A stretch of DNA of 64,000 nt from Bacteroides sp. (lineage in GTDB: Bacteria > Bacteroidota > Bacteroidia > Bacteroidales > Bacteroidaceae), in assembly GCA_022648295.1 (NCBI GenBank), contig JALCME010000003.1, positions 1-64,000 of the forward strand, read 5' to 3'. Shown piece after piece: positions 41,310 through 49,135 of this stretch. The stretch's first letter is position 1. Each line of letters starts with the position of its first letter. The notes under the pieces were generated by a model. It saw nothing but the letters and a program-made list of their open reading frames with translations, ran no database searches and was not told where the DNA came from. The translations under genes and the position numbers were made by a program.

Positions 41310-41666
41310 TTATTTCTTAATGTTGCCTTGTTTGGCCAATATAACTTCCGTGTCCTGACAAGTAATGAGGCATCCTTTGGGCAGGCCTTCCAGCCAGGGA
41401 TGTATCTTTGCAATAAAACTATTGATTTTACATTCTTCATCAACAATTTCAATAACAATGGGGATCTTTTCCGTTATTTCCCAAAACTTACTGAAATGTA
41501 GTTCGCTACTGACCCCATAACCCATTATTCCCTTATAAACCGTGGCACCGGCCAGCCCGCTTCTCTTAGCTTCGAATGTAAGTGCTTCATACACGGATGC
41601 ATGTTTTATCATGTCTGTACTGCTGACATAAATCTTAAGTGTCTTGACTCTTTGATTCGTTTCCAT
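41310..41666 (-). CDS. DUF190 family protein
   Basis: The 118-residue protein is a DUF190 member: KTLKIYVSSTDMIKHASVYE, then KRSGLAGATVYKGIMGYGVS and KIPIVIEIVDEECKINSFIA. DUF190 proteins are encoded next to crcB in many bacteria and probably help the fluoride channel, but their mechanism is not established to my knowledge. It starts one base after the crcB stop and shares its transcript and riboswitch. Confidence 0.92.
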   Translation of the reverse strand: METNQRVKTLKIYVSSTDMIKHASVYEALTFEAKRSGLAGATVYKGIMGYGVSSELHFSKFWEITEKIPIVIEIVDEECKINSFIAKIHPWLEGLPKGCLITCQDTEVILAKQGNIKK

Positions 41667-41667
41667 A

Positions 41668-42045
41668 TTATATTAGTTTTATAAGTGAGTAACCAAGGTA
41701 TAACATGAGCAATCCTCCCAATAGGCTGATTATTAAATATAGTGCGAGATAGAACAAGTTGTCTCCTTTGAGCAGTTGGAAGCTTTCATTGATAAAAGTG
41801 GAGAAAGTGGTGAATCCGCCACAGAATCCTACAGTAAGTAACATTCGCGTATTGGCATTCAGTAAGTTCCCGCGTTCAAACAGGCCATAGAAAAAGCCAA
41901 TGAGGAAACATCCCAGAATATTAACCAAGAGGGTTCCTAAAGGAAAGGAGAGGGCAGTCCAACTTTGAAAAAGGCGGGAAGCAAGATAGCGCAATACACC
42001 TCCCATGAAACTTCCTGTCCCGATAAACAATAATGTTTTGAGCAT
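41668..42045 (-). CDS. crcB: Fluoride channel CrcB (Fluc)
   Basis: The 125-residue protein has four membrane helices and the family signature: [16 protein letters not shown], then [20 protein letters not shown] (the Asn in LLVNILG and the helix break are part of the fluoride pore) and [20 protein letters not shown], which holds the F-T-T-F-S-T motif. Dual-topology homodimers export fluoride. The length is typical. It is preceded by a probable fluoride riboswitch. Confidence 0.95.
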   Translation of the reverse strand: MLKTLLFIGTGSFMGGVLRYLASRLFQSWTALSFPLGTLLVNILGCFLIGFFYGLFERGNLLNANTRMLLTVGFCGGFTTFSTFINESFQLLKGDNLFYLALYLIISLLGGLLMLYLGYSLIKLI

Positions 42046-42073
42046 AACGAATACTTCTATAGTTGTACATTCT

Positions 42074-42130
42074 AAGTATAGGGATTATCAGCTCTAAAGG
42101 AGTGGTAAAGATTAATCCCATAGCTGTGGT
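42074..42130 (-). promoter_or_regulatory. Fluoride riboswitch (crcB motif RNA)
   Basis: On the minus strand, about 85-30 bases before crcB, the order is GCTAT-GGGATTA, an unpaired A-rich piece, ACTC-CTTTA-GAGC, then TGATAATCCCTATAC. The arm GGGATTA pairs with TAATCCC, and the order of stem, loop stem and UGAUxxYCCYUAC tail matches crcB motif RNAs known from Thermotoga and Pseudomonas (tail UGAUGxCxxCUAC). The adjoining gene is the fluoride channel itself, which makes the call strong. Confidence 0.72.
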
Positions 42131-42131
42131 G

Positions 42132-42139
42132 CAAAGATA
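42132..42139 (-). promoter_or_regulatory. Promoter -7 element of crcB operon
   Basis: TATCTTTG on the minus strand fits TAnnTTTG and ends just before the riboswitch, giving a start about 42,125. Confidence 0.6.
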
Positions 42140-42175
42140 TAAAAAATGGAGTAAGGAATGTTCTATTCTATTGCC

Positions 42176-43906
42176 TTAGATGGTCCATCCCATTGTTTTT
42201 TCCTGTATGTTCCATAGATTGGCATATAGTCCTTGCCTTTTCATCAGCTTATCATGCTTACCTTGTTCCACTATCCGTCCGTTATCCAGTACAACAATCT
42301 GGTTGGCATTCTTTATTGTTTTAAGACGATGGGCGATGACAATGACTGTCCGGCCTGTAATCAATGTATTAATAGCTTGTTGCACTTCCACTTCATTTTC
42401 AGGATCGAGTGAGGCAGTGGCTTCGTCCAATAAGATAACCGGTGCCTCTTTGAGGATAGCCCTGGCGATGGAAATGCGTTGTTTTTCACCACCTGACAAG
42501 GTACACCCTCCTTCACCAACAGGAGTATCATAACCTTTGGGAAGCCGGGTAATGAATTCGTGGCAGCAAGCTTGCTTTGCGGCTGCAATGATTTCCTCAT
42601 CAGTTGCTTCGGTCCGTCCGAAACGAATGTTATTCTTAATGGTGTCTTGAAACAGGTAGACATCCTGAAAGACCATAGACAATTGTTTCATTAAAGTTTC
42701 AGGTTCTATTTGAGAAATGTCCTTGCCTCCATAAGTGATGTATCCTTGCTGGGGATCGTAAAATCGGGCACAAAGTTTCATTAATGTACTTTTGCCACTA
42801 CCTGACGGGCCAACCAATGCCGTCAGTGTACCCTGCTGCATGCTCAGATTCAGATTGTGCAAGACTTCTCTGTCGTGATAACCGAAAGAAACGTTATGGA
42901 ATTCAAAATCTCCGCAATGTGGAGCCTCTGCATTACCTTTCATCTCTGGTTCATTCATCAGTTTGAGAATGCGTCCTCCGGCAATGGAATAATAGCGGAA
43001 TTCAGCAAATTGGGTTAAGGCAGAAGTCAGCGGATCGAACACTCGTGAACCCACTACCAGAAACATGACAAAGGTGAGTATGGATAGTTCTCCTCCGATG
43101 AGCAAGTAACTTCCGCACAAAATCATCAGTGTGAGTCCGGCTCGTACCAATGTGATGGAAAATAGCATAAATGGTCCGATAATAGCTTCTTGCTTGATAC
43201 ATGCCCGGCGTAATTCACTGAAGGCTTGCTTCAGACGGATGAATTTCTCTCCCTGAAGGTTATAAGCTTTCATCACCCGGAGTCCCTGCAGATATTCCTC
43301 CAGTCGGTTTCCTGCATTTATTTTTGCTGCGATTTGTTGACCGCTAACTTTACGTTGCACCATTGTACTTAGCAGGAGTATCCCAATGGCTAACGGTAAA
43401 GCGATGAACATGGCACTAGCCATTCTCCAGTCTATCCACAAAAGGCTGGAAAAGGCCAGTACAGGCATGACTAAAGCTCCCATTAGTTGAGGCAGATGGT
43501 GGGAAATGCCTGTTTCAGCCATAGCAAAGTCAGTAATCAACATGGAGGATAAATCACCCGGATCTCTTCGTGATAAAAAACCGAGTGAAAGTTTACGTAA
43601 GTGTTCGGCTAGGTTGAGTCGTCCTGCCGCACTCATTTCATAAGCTCCGCGGAAGTTGGCACGATAAGCAGCTCGCTCGGCTATAGCCATTATAAACATA
43701 TAGGCTACAAGGACAAAGAAGATGTTCCAGAGCCGGTTGGTATCCAATGGAGTGCCATTGCCGTCAAAGTTGCGAAAGATAACGCTTATAGCTTCAATGG
43801 ACAGACAAAAGGGTATGATATTAACCAAATTTGCCAGCATGGTATAGCCTACCGGTTTACGAAGACGCTCAGTATGTCCTATGGTTATGTTTTTTATTGC
43901 ATTCAT
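42176..43906 (-). CDS. ABC exporter half-transporter, YbtQ/IrtB-like
   Basis: This 576-residue protein has six membrane helices and a C-terminal ATPase: Walker A GPSGSGKST (about 360), signature TLSGGEKQR, Walker B VILLDEATASLDPE and H-loop VIAHRLKT. The membrane domain has DPGDLSSMLITDFAMAE and SHHLPQLMGALVMPVLAF, which recall siderophore-linked YbtQ/IrtB half-transporters. It is the last gene of a tight operon, overlapping the methyltransferase by four bases; its partner is at 44558. Confidence 0.88.
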   Translation of the reverse strand: MNAIKNITIGHTERLRKPVGYTMLANLVNIIPFCLSIEAISVIFRNFDGNGTPLDTNRLWNIFFVLVAYMFIMAIAERAAYRANFRGAYEMSAAGRLNLAEHLRKLSLGFLSRRDPGDLSSMLITDFAMAETGISHHLPQLMGALVMPVLAFSSLLWIDWRMASAMFIALPLAIGILLLSTMVQRKVSGQQIAAKINAGNRLEEYLQGLRVMKAYNLQGEKFIRLKQAFSELRRACIKQEAIIGPFMLFSITLVRAGLTLMILCGSYLLIGGELSILTFVMFLVVGSRVFDPLTSALTQFAEFRYYSIAGGRILKLMNEPEMKGNAEAPHCGDFEFHNVSFGYHDREVLHNLNLSMQQGTLTALVGPSGSGKSTLMKLCARFYDPQQGYITYGGKDISQIEPETLMKQLSMVFQDVYLFQDTIKNNIRFGRTEATDEEIIAAAKQACCHEFITRLPKGYDTPVGEGGCTLSGGEKQRISIARAILKEAPVILLDEATASLDPENEVEVQQAINTLITGRTVIVIAHRLKTIKNANQIVVLDNGRIVEQGKHDKLMKRQGLYANLWNIQEKTMGWTI

Positions 43907-44550
43907 TTTTTGTTTTCTTTTTTAGTATTGGAATTTATAGCTTGTGCTACGATAGATATTTTTTCCGTTGGCTGTTTGTATACGGAGATATTTGAAAATC
44001 CGTTTTGTTCCAATAACGTTTGCAATTCATTTTCAGAATGGATCACCATTTCTTCAATGAGGTCGCTCCATTTGGTATTGGCAGGGTTACTCACTTCACA
44101 GCAAATAAGAAAAAGTCCGTTTGTCTTTAATACCCGCCGTACTTCTTGTAAAGCTTTGGACATATCTTTCCAAAAGTAAACCGTTTCGAAAGCTGTGACC
44201 AGATCGAATTTATTGTTGTTATAAGGTAAGCTTTCCACATTGCCTTGCTCTATGAAGCATCGTTTACCCAATGTTTTTTTATTTGTCTTTTGCGCGTAAG
44301 CAACGCTTTCCGCTGAAAAATCAATGCCGTATACTTCTCCTCTTGGAGATCGTTTCAATATTTCAGCGATGTTGGCTCCACCACCGCAGCCAATGTCTAA
44401 AACTTGCCATTGTGGTTGCCAGTTGATGAGAGACAATGCCCAGTTGGATAAACTTGCATGTCCAATGTTCATGCCTTTTAGCATTAATCGTCCGACAAAG
44501 CCTTTTGGTTTACGGGCATTCTGTAATATTTTACTTGATATACTCTTCAT
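43903..44550 (-). CDS. Class I SAM-dependent methyltransferase (UbiE/COQ5-like)
   Basis: The 215-residue protein has SAM-binding motif VLDIGCGGGANIAEILKR (about 53-70), acidic loop GIDFSAESVAYA, and a catalytic-side strand FDLVTAFETVYFWKD. It lacks a membrane segment. Enzymes of this type methylate small molecules such as quinone or siderophore precursors. It lies between two ABC half-transporter genes and overlaps the distal one by four bases, so its substrate is likely the transported compound. Confidence 0.88.
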   Translation of the reverse strand: MKSISSKILQNARKPKGFVGRLMLKGMNIGHASLSNWALSLINWQPQWQVLDIGCGGGANIAEILKRSPRGEVYGIDFSAESVAYAQKTNKKTLGKRCFIEQGNVESLPYNNNKFDLVTAFETVYFWKDMSKALQEVRRVLKTNGLFLICCEVSNPANTKWSDLIEEMVIHSENELQTLLEQNGFSNISVYKQPTEKISIVAQAINSNTKKENKK

Positions 44551-44557
44551 CTTTTTA

Positions 44558-46354
44558 TTAATTTAATGTTTGAAGTTCCCAATGGAAAGCGCTGGTATAA
44601 GCATCCCACATCTTTTTGTAGGTTCCTTCTTTCTTGCAAAGTTCGTGATGCTGTCCCTGTTGTATGAGCCGGCCTTCCTTTAATACCAGTATCTGTTGTG
44701 CTGAAACTATGGATGATAGCCGATGGGCAATGATAATAACAGTCTTGTTATGAATGAGATGCTTCAAAGCTTGTTGCATTTTGTACTCATTTTCCGGGTC
44801 GGCAAAAGCAGTGGCTTCATCCAGCACTAGAATAGGGGCGTTTTTTAGAATGGCCCGTGCCACGCAGATGCGTTGGGATTCTCCTCCGGAAAGGTAGACT
44901 CCCTCATCTCCGATGCGGGTTTCGTAACCTTGGGGAAGTCCGGTGATGAAGTCATGGCATTGTGCAGCCTTTGCAGCGGCAATTACTTGTTCTTGGGTCG
45001 TTTCTGGATTTCCTACCCGGATATTTTCGTATAATGTATCGAAAAATAGGAAGTTATCCTGAAATACGAACGATACCATATCCATGAGCTGCTCCGTGGC
45101 TATGTCCTTGATGTTGACATCCCCGATAAGAATTTCTCCGGCGCTGATATCCCAAAAGCGTGGTATCAGATTGGCTATTGTTGATTTACCGGAACCGGAA
45201 GGACCGACGAGAGCGGTGATTTCTCCCTGACGGGCTGTGAAGGTGATCTCTTTTAAAGCTTCGGTGCGTGTGGCTTCTACTTTATTTTCATAGGCAAAAC
45301 TTACGTTGCGGAATTTAATGTCATAGCTCTTCGGGATTTGTGGAGAAGATGTTTCCGTTATTGGTTGCTCGTTTAAGATGCGATCCAACCGGTTGACACC
45401 TTCATCTATTTCCTTAGTACTGGAGCCTAGGTACATTAATTTATAGATGGGGGATACTACACCAGGTCCCATGATAATAAAGAAGAGATAACTTGCTGCT
45501 AATGCAAGGTTTTGAGGGTCTTTACTCAGTAATAACAATCCCACGGGTAAAATAAAAGTAATAATGGAATTGAGTAGTACGGTAAAAACCACCATACCGG
45601 GTTGATAGCTGTCGCATACTTTCAGGGCATATTCTTTATAAGCGGTAATTTCGCTGTTGAAACGCCGGAATGAGCGGATACTTTGCCCGAATATTTTTAC
45701 TACTGGCATCCCCCGTACATATTGTACCGCCGAAGCACTCATTTGTTCCTGAGTATCGAAATAGATGCGGGTGAATTCAGTCGCTTTTTTCCCGAAGAAA
45801 TTTAAGAACTGTAGTCCGATGCTGATGATTATACAAGTCAGACAGGCTAATGCGATCCACCCGTTTAGTGAAAAGAAGATCGTGAACATCAATACAGCTG
45901 TGGCTAATACATTAACCAAATCGGGAATGGTGTGGGCTATGAAAGTTTCCACCTTTTCGATATTTTGTTCCATTACTTTTTTTATGGCTCCGGTGGATGT
46001 GCTGTTCAGGTATCCTAACGATAATTTCCCAATGTGCCCGGTCATGCGGATGCGCAATCCGTAGAGAATGCGGAATGCTGCCACATGCGATGACATTAAT
46101 GCCGCATATAACAGTAGAAGTCCGCTGATAAGTCCGCCGAAAGCAATCCAACCCCAGTGAATGAGGTAAGCTCCGTTTATGTTATCCATATTGTTTCCAT
46201 GCCGTAACAACTCATTCAACACGTTATATACCGACCAATATGGGATAAGCATACACAATGCACTGCAAGCCGATAAAGCGCCTGCGAGGATTAAAAGTCC
46301 TTTCTTTTCACCTGCTATCTTAAACAAGCGGGCTATTCCTTTCTTCTTTTTCAT
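44558..46354 (-). CDS. ABC exporter half-transporter, YbtP/IrtA-like
   Basis: At 598 residues this is the partner of the 42176 protein. It has six helices, then Walker A GPSGSGKST (about 388), YLSGGESQR and ILVLDEATAFADPENE. The A-T-A-F-A-D-P-E form after the Walker B is typical of one half of the YbtPQ/IrtAB group, and the other half carries the ATASLDPE form, as here. These heterodimers carry siderophores or related small molecules. It overlaps the LCM-type methyltransferase gene by four bases. Confidence 0.88.
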   Translation of the reverse strand: MKKKKGIARLFKIAGEKKGLLILAGALSACSALCMLIPYWSVYNVLNELLRHGNNMDNINGAYLIHWGWIAFGGLISGLLLLYAALMSSHVAAFRILYGLRIRMTGHIGKLSLGYLNSTSTGAIKKVMEQNIEKVETFIAHTIPDLVNVLATAVLMFTIFFSLNGWIALACLTCIIISIGLQFLNFFGKKATEFTRIYFDTQEQMSASAVQYVRGMPVVKIFGQSIRSFRRFNSEITAYKEYALKVCDSYQPGMVVFTVLLNSIITFILPVGLLLLSKDPQNLALAASYLFFIIMGPGVVSPIYKLMYLGSSTKEIDEGVNRLDRILNEQPITETSSPQIPKSYDIKFRNVSFAYENKVEATRTEALKEITFTARQGEITALVGPSGSGKSTIANLIPRFWDISAGEILIGDVNIKDIATEQLMDMVSFVFQDNFLFFDTLYENIRVGNPETTQEQVIAAAKAAQCHDFITGLPQGYETRIGDEGVYLSGGESQRICVARAILKNAPILVLDEATAFADPENEYKMQQALKHLIHNKTVIIIAHRLSSIVSAQQILVLKEGRLIQQGQHHELCKKEGTYKKMWDAYTSAFHWELQTLN

Positions 46355-47172
46355 TTCTTTTCTATTTTATATCCTAAAATACTACTGAATTTACGTGCTA
46401 ATCCAGGAATCAGACGTATTAAAAAGCCTTTTATGCCCCAGCGTTTTTTCTCTATATCCATATAGGATATATTATCCGTCATAATGAATTGGGGGATCCA
46501 TTCTTCTATAATTTTACCATTATTAATGCCTGATCTAAATTTTGCATTAGTATGTTTTATAGAATCATTTTTCACTCCTCTCTTTAAGAACATAGTTCCA
46601 CATACATCAAAATGAATTTCTCCACCGGGAAACCGGCTAGCCAAACGTGTTAATGTCGTTTTGATTTGTTTCTCATAAAAGTACATTATAACCCCTTCAA
46701 GGATAAAAATGAAATGTGAATTTGGGTGTTTCTTTTTTAATGCATCCATCCAGTCTGTCTCAAGTAATGAAGCTGTCAGAGGAATATCATTAGTGTCTGG
46801 GTGTGGTAGCAGTTGTTTACGCAGTTCCATGACATCTGGCAAATCTAATTCATAAAAAATTGCATCTTGCTTTTGCTGAATGCGTTGATAGCGTGTATCT
46901 AGCCCACAACCAATGTTAACGACTATCGGGTTCTTCTCTCTTAGAATAAATTGCTGAACTTTCTTATCAAAGTGCCTTCCACGGATAACGCACCCCAATG
47001 CACTCATAGAAGCGTTTTCGAACTTGGAAAAATTATAGTCGATTTCCCCAACGATTTTACAGGCTAGCTCATCGTGGATAATGGCATTTTTACGTTTACT
47101 TTCTTTAGCACGCATATAAAGGGGAATTAAGAGTGTTTCCTCTACTGCATTCAATTTTAGTTTTTCTTTCAT
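46351..47172 (-). CDS. LCM/Tcmp-type O-methyltransferase
   Basis: The 273-residue protein matches the leucine carboxyl methyltransferase/Tcmp family (PF04072): DYNFSKFENASMSALGCVIR, then VNIGCGLDTRYQRI (SAM site), FYELDLPDVMELRKQL and FILEGVIMYFYEKQIKT. The family methylates carboxyl or hydroxyl groups on small molecules, often secondary metabolites. No polyketide or peptide-synthetase gene is in this window, so the substrate is unknown. It lies 55 bases after the TetR stop. Confidence 0.87.
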   Translation of the reverse strand: MKEKLKLNAVEETLLIPLYMRAKESKRKNAIIHDELACKIVGEIDYNFSKFENASMSALGCVIRGRHFDKKVQQFILREKNPIVVNIGCGLDTRYQRIQQKQDAIFYELDLPDVMELRKQLLPHPDTNDIPLTASLLETDWMDALKKKHPNSHFIFILEGVIMYFYEKQIKTTLTRLASRFPGGEIHFDVCGTMFLKRGVKNDSIKHTNAKFRSGINNGKIIEEWIPQFIMTDNISYMDIEKKRWGIKGFLIRLIPGLARKFSSILGYKIEKK

Positions 47173-47227
47173 CTCTAATTAGTTTAAAAACGAACAATAT
47201 TCAAAATCATTCAAAAAAAGAGAGAGC

Positions 47228-47839
47228 TTATATTTTCATAAGTTCTCTCCAACCCGTAAATTCAAAAGTGATGTACTCGGTTATTATCTGTCTGACATCT
47301 TTAGGTTTGTTCCTCTGCTTTATCAATTCTTCGAATAGGGTGAACATCCATGCCGTGTGTAACCGGATGGAGAAGTCGGAGACATTGATATTCATGTTAG
47401 GATATTGCTGCTTGATGTGCAGGAAATATTTTTTTACGACGGTAATAGATTGCTTGGTAAACTCTTCCTTATAGTTCTCCAAAGAAGAACCCTGAGCATG
47501 AAAAAAGAGTAATGTTAGTAAACTACGGTAATTTTGGATGAGAGACAGATATTCATCTACTATGCAACTTAAATAGATATCAGAATTTTTATTTAGAAAA
47601 TCCTTGTTCTTTCCACTGTGATTTTTGTATAACATCTGTTCAAGAGTATCAATTAAAGGCTTCACTAACTTATAGAATATGCAGTCTTTGCTTTCAAAGT
47701 AATTATAGATATTGCTTACGCCAACATGCGCTTCATCCGCTATTTCACGCATGGAAGCTTTCTGAAAGTTCTTTCTTAAAAAGACTTTTTGTGCAGCGTT
47801 AAGAATATTTTCTTCTATGTTATCTTTAAGGAATTGCAT
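47228..47839 (-). CDS. TetR-family regulator
   Basis: The 203-residue protein has the N-terminal DNA-binding domain ENILNAAQKVFLRKNFQKAS, then MREIADEAHVGVSNIYNYFE and SKDCIFYKL; the effector domain after residue 70 is family-specific. It is the first gene of the operon with the methyltransferases and transporters. TetR proteins generally sense the small molecule that their operon handles, so the ligand may be the substrate of the two methyltransferases. Confidence 0.9.
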   Translation of the reverse strand: MQFLKDNIEENILNAAQKVFLRKNFQKASMREIADEAHVGVSNIYNYFESKDCIFYKLVKPLIDTLEQMLYKNHSGKNKDFLNKNSDIYLSCIVDEYLSLIQNYRSLLTLLFFHAQGSSLENYKEEFTKQSITVVKKYFLHIKQQYPNMNINVSDFSIRLHTAWMFTLFEELIKQRNKPKDVRQIITEYITFEFTGWRELMKI

Positions 47840-47975
47840 TCTTTGTTTTTAAAACCTTGCAAAGGTGAGAATAATTTGTCTTTCTAAAAATACCTATTTA
47901 TACTGATTTTTCCAGCCTTTATGAATTGTGCCGGGATTTTGTTCCCGGCACAATATAAACACCACATTTTGACAA

Positions 47976-48350
47976 TTAGCTAGGCTGATTAAGCACACTT
48001 GGTGTTTTCTCTTTTCGCTCACAGAAACGTTTGCATTGTGCCGATAGATCGTACCCCAGTACCGCCCCTAAAATAAAATCTTCTTCCGGGGTAAGCTTGT
48101 TCAGCGGTCGTGTGATCAATAACCGGATGGCATTGATACATTCTTTCCGTCCGAAAAACAAATTGATCCTGTCGTTTCCTACCGGTTGAATGATATAGCA
48201 TATCTTCTGACTGTTCAGTCGTTTGATTGCAAAATCTTCATATTTCTTGTTGGCTGTATAGAGCACCATTTGACGCACACCTTTCTTGAGTTCGTAAATA
48301 TGGTTTAGGAAGACTTTGAGCTCTACCGGGTTAATCTCTGAACTGAGCAT
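47976..48350 (-). CDS. DUF2023 protein (flavodoxin partner)
   Basis: The 124-residue protein is a DUF2023 member: VELKVFLNHIYELKKGVRQM, then LYTANKKYEDFAIKRLNSQK and INLFFGRKECINAI. The family is found next to flavodoxin genes in Bacteroidetes, and here it is 30 bases after fldA on the same strand. A role as a flavodoxin partner or regulator is inference from gene pairing. The C-terminal Cys-rich tail (KRFCERKEK) may bind a metal. Confidence 0.88.
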   Translation of the reverse strand: MLSSEINPVELKVFLNHIYELKKGVRQMVLYTANKKYEDFAIKRLNSQKICYIIQPVGNDRINLFFGRKECINAIRLLITRPLNKLTPEEDFILGAVLGYDLSAQCKRFCERKEKTPSVLNQPS

Positions 48351-48380
48351 AATGCAATATTATAATATCGTATAACGGAA

Positions 48381-48887
48381 TTAGGCCAGGCAGCTTTTAA
48401 TCTTTTCCACCCAGGCATTAATGCGATTTTCTGTCTGATCGCTTTCATTAACATCGTCAATGGCAAGTCCGACAAATACCCCATCTACCACTGATACCGA
48501 TGATGAAAAGGTATACCCGTCAGTAGATACCTGTCCGGTAAATGAGCAACCGGAATCTTTAATCTCTTCGTAAATTAATCCCATGCCATCGCAGAATGTA
48601 TCGCTATAGGAATCGGAATCGCCACAGCCGAAGAGGGCGATCGTTTTACCTGAGAGGTTAGCTGCTTTCAACAATTTTATCCCGTCGTACCAGTCGTCCT
48701 GCAACTCACCGTCTCCCCAAGTGGAAGTCCCTAAAATTAATGCGTCGAAGTCCTTTATCTGTTCGGCTGTCATTTTTGCAACGTCAATCACGTTTGTTGT
48801 TGCAACACCCAATTGAGCCGCTATTGTTTCAGCAATGCTTTGTGTGGTTCCTGTGGAGGAACCGTAGAATATACCAATCTTCTTCAT
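48381..48887 (-). CDS. fldA: Flavodoxin
   Basis: The 168-residue protein is a long-chain flavodoxin: MKKIGIFYGSSTGTTQSIAE (phosphate loop), LILGTSTWGDGELQDDWYDG (isoalloxazine-binding loop) and IALFGCGDSDSYSDTFCDGM. It carries electrons on FMN between reductases and enzymes in anaerobes, for example NrdG or radical SAM activases, both of which occur nearby. Length is typical of the long-chain group. Confidence 0.95.
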   Translation of the reverse strand: MKKIGIFYGSSTGTTQSIAETIAAQLGVATTNVIDVAKMTAEQIKDFDALILGTSTWGDGELQDDWYDGIKLLKAANLSGKTIALFGCGDSDSYSDTFCDGMGLIYEEIKDSGCSFTGQVSTDGYTFSSSVSVVDGVFVGLAIDDVNESDQTENRINAWVEKIKSCLA

Positions 48888-49135
48888 TTTATATTTTTGT
48901 TTTGATTATGATATGGCAAAGTAAGCCCTTTGTAGTATCTCCTGAAATACCTATAAATAGCTATTTTCAAGTTTACACTACTCTGTTTTAGGTATTTATT
49001 TGTGGTAATTATTATCGAAATAGCGCCATAATCCGGTTGCAGCATAGATTTTATTTAATTAATTGTATTTTTGTAACTGTTACGAACGGTTTGGCAGTGA
49101 TTGATGTTCTTGGCGTGTGGTGAATTACGCTTGGA

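Noticed and set aside
41211..41501. Plus-strand 96-aa frame across the DUF190 gene end
   Set aside because: It runs through a terminator hairpin and antisense to a well-supported gene.
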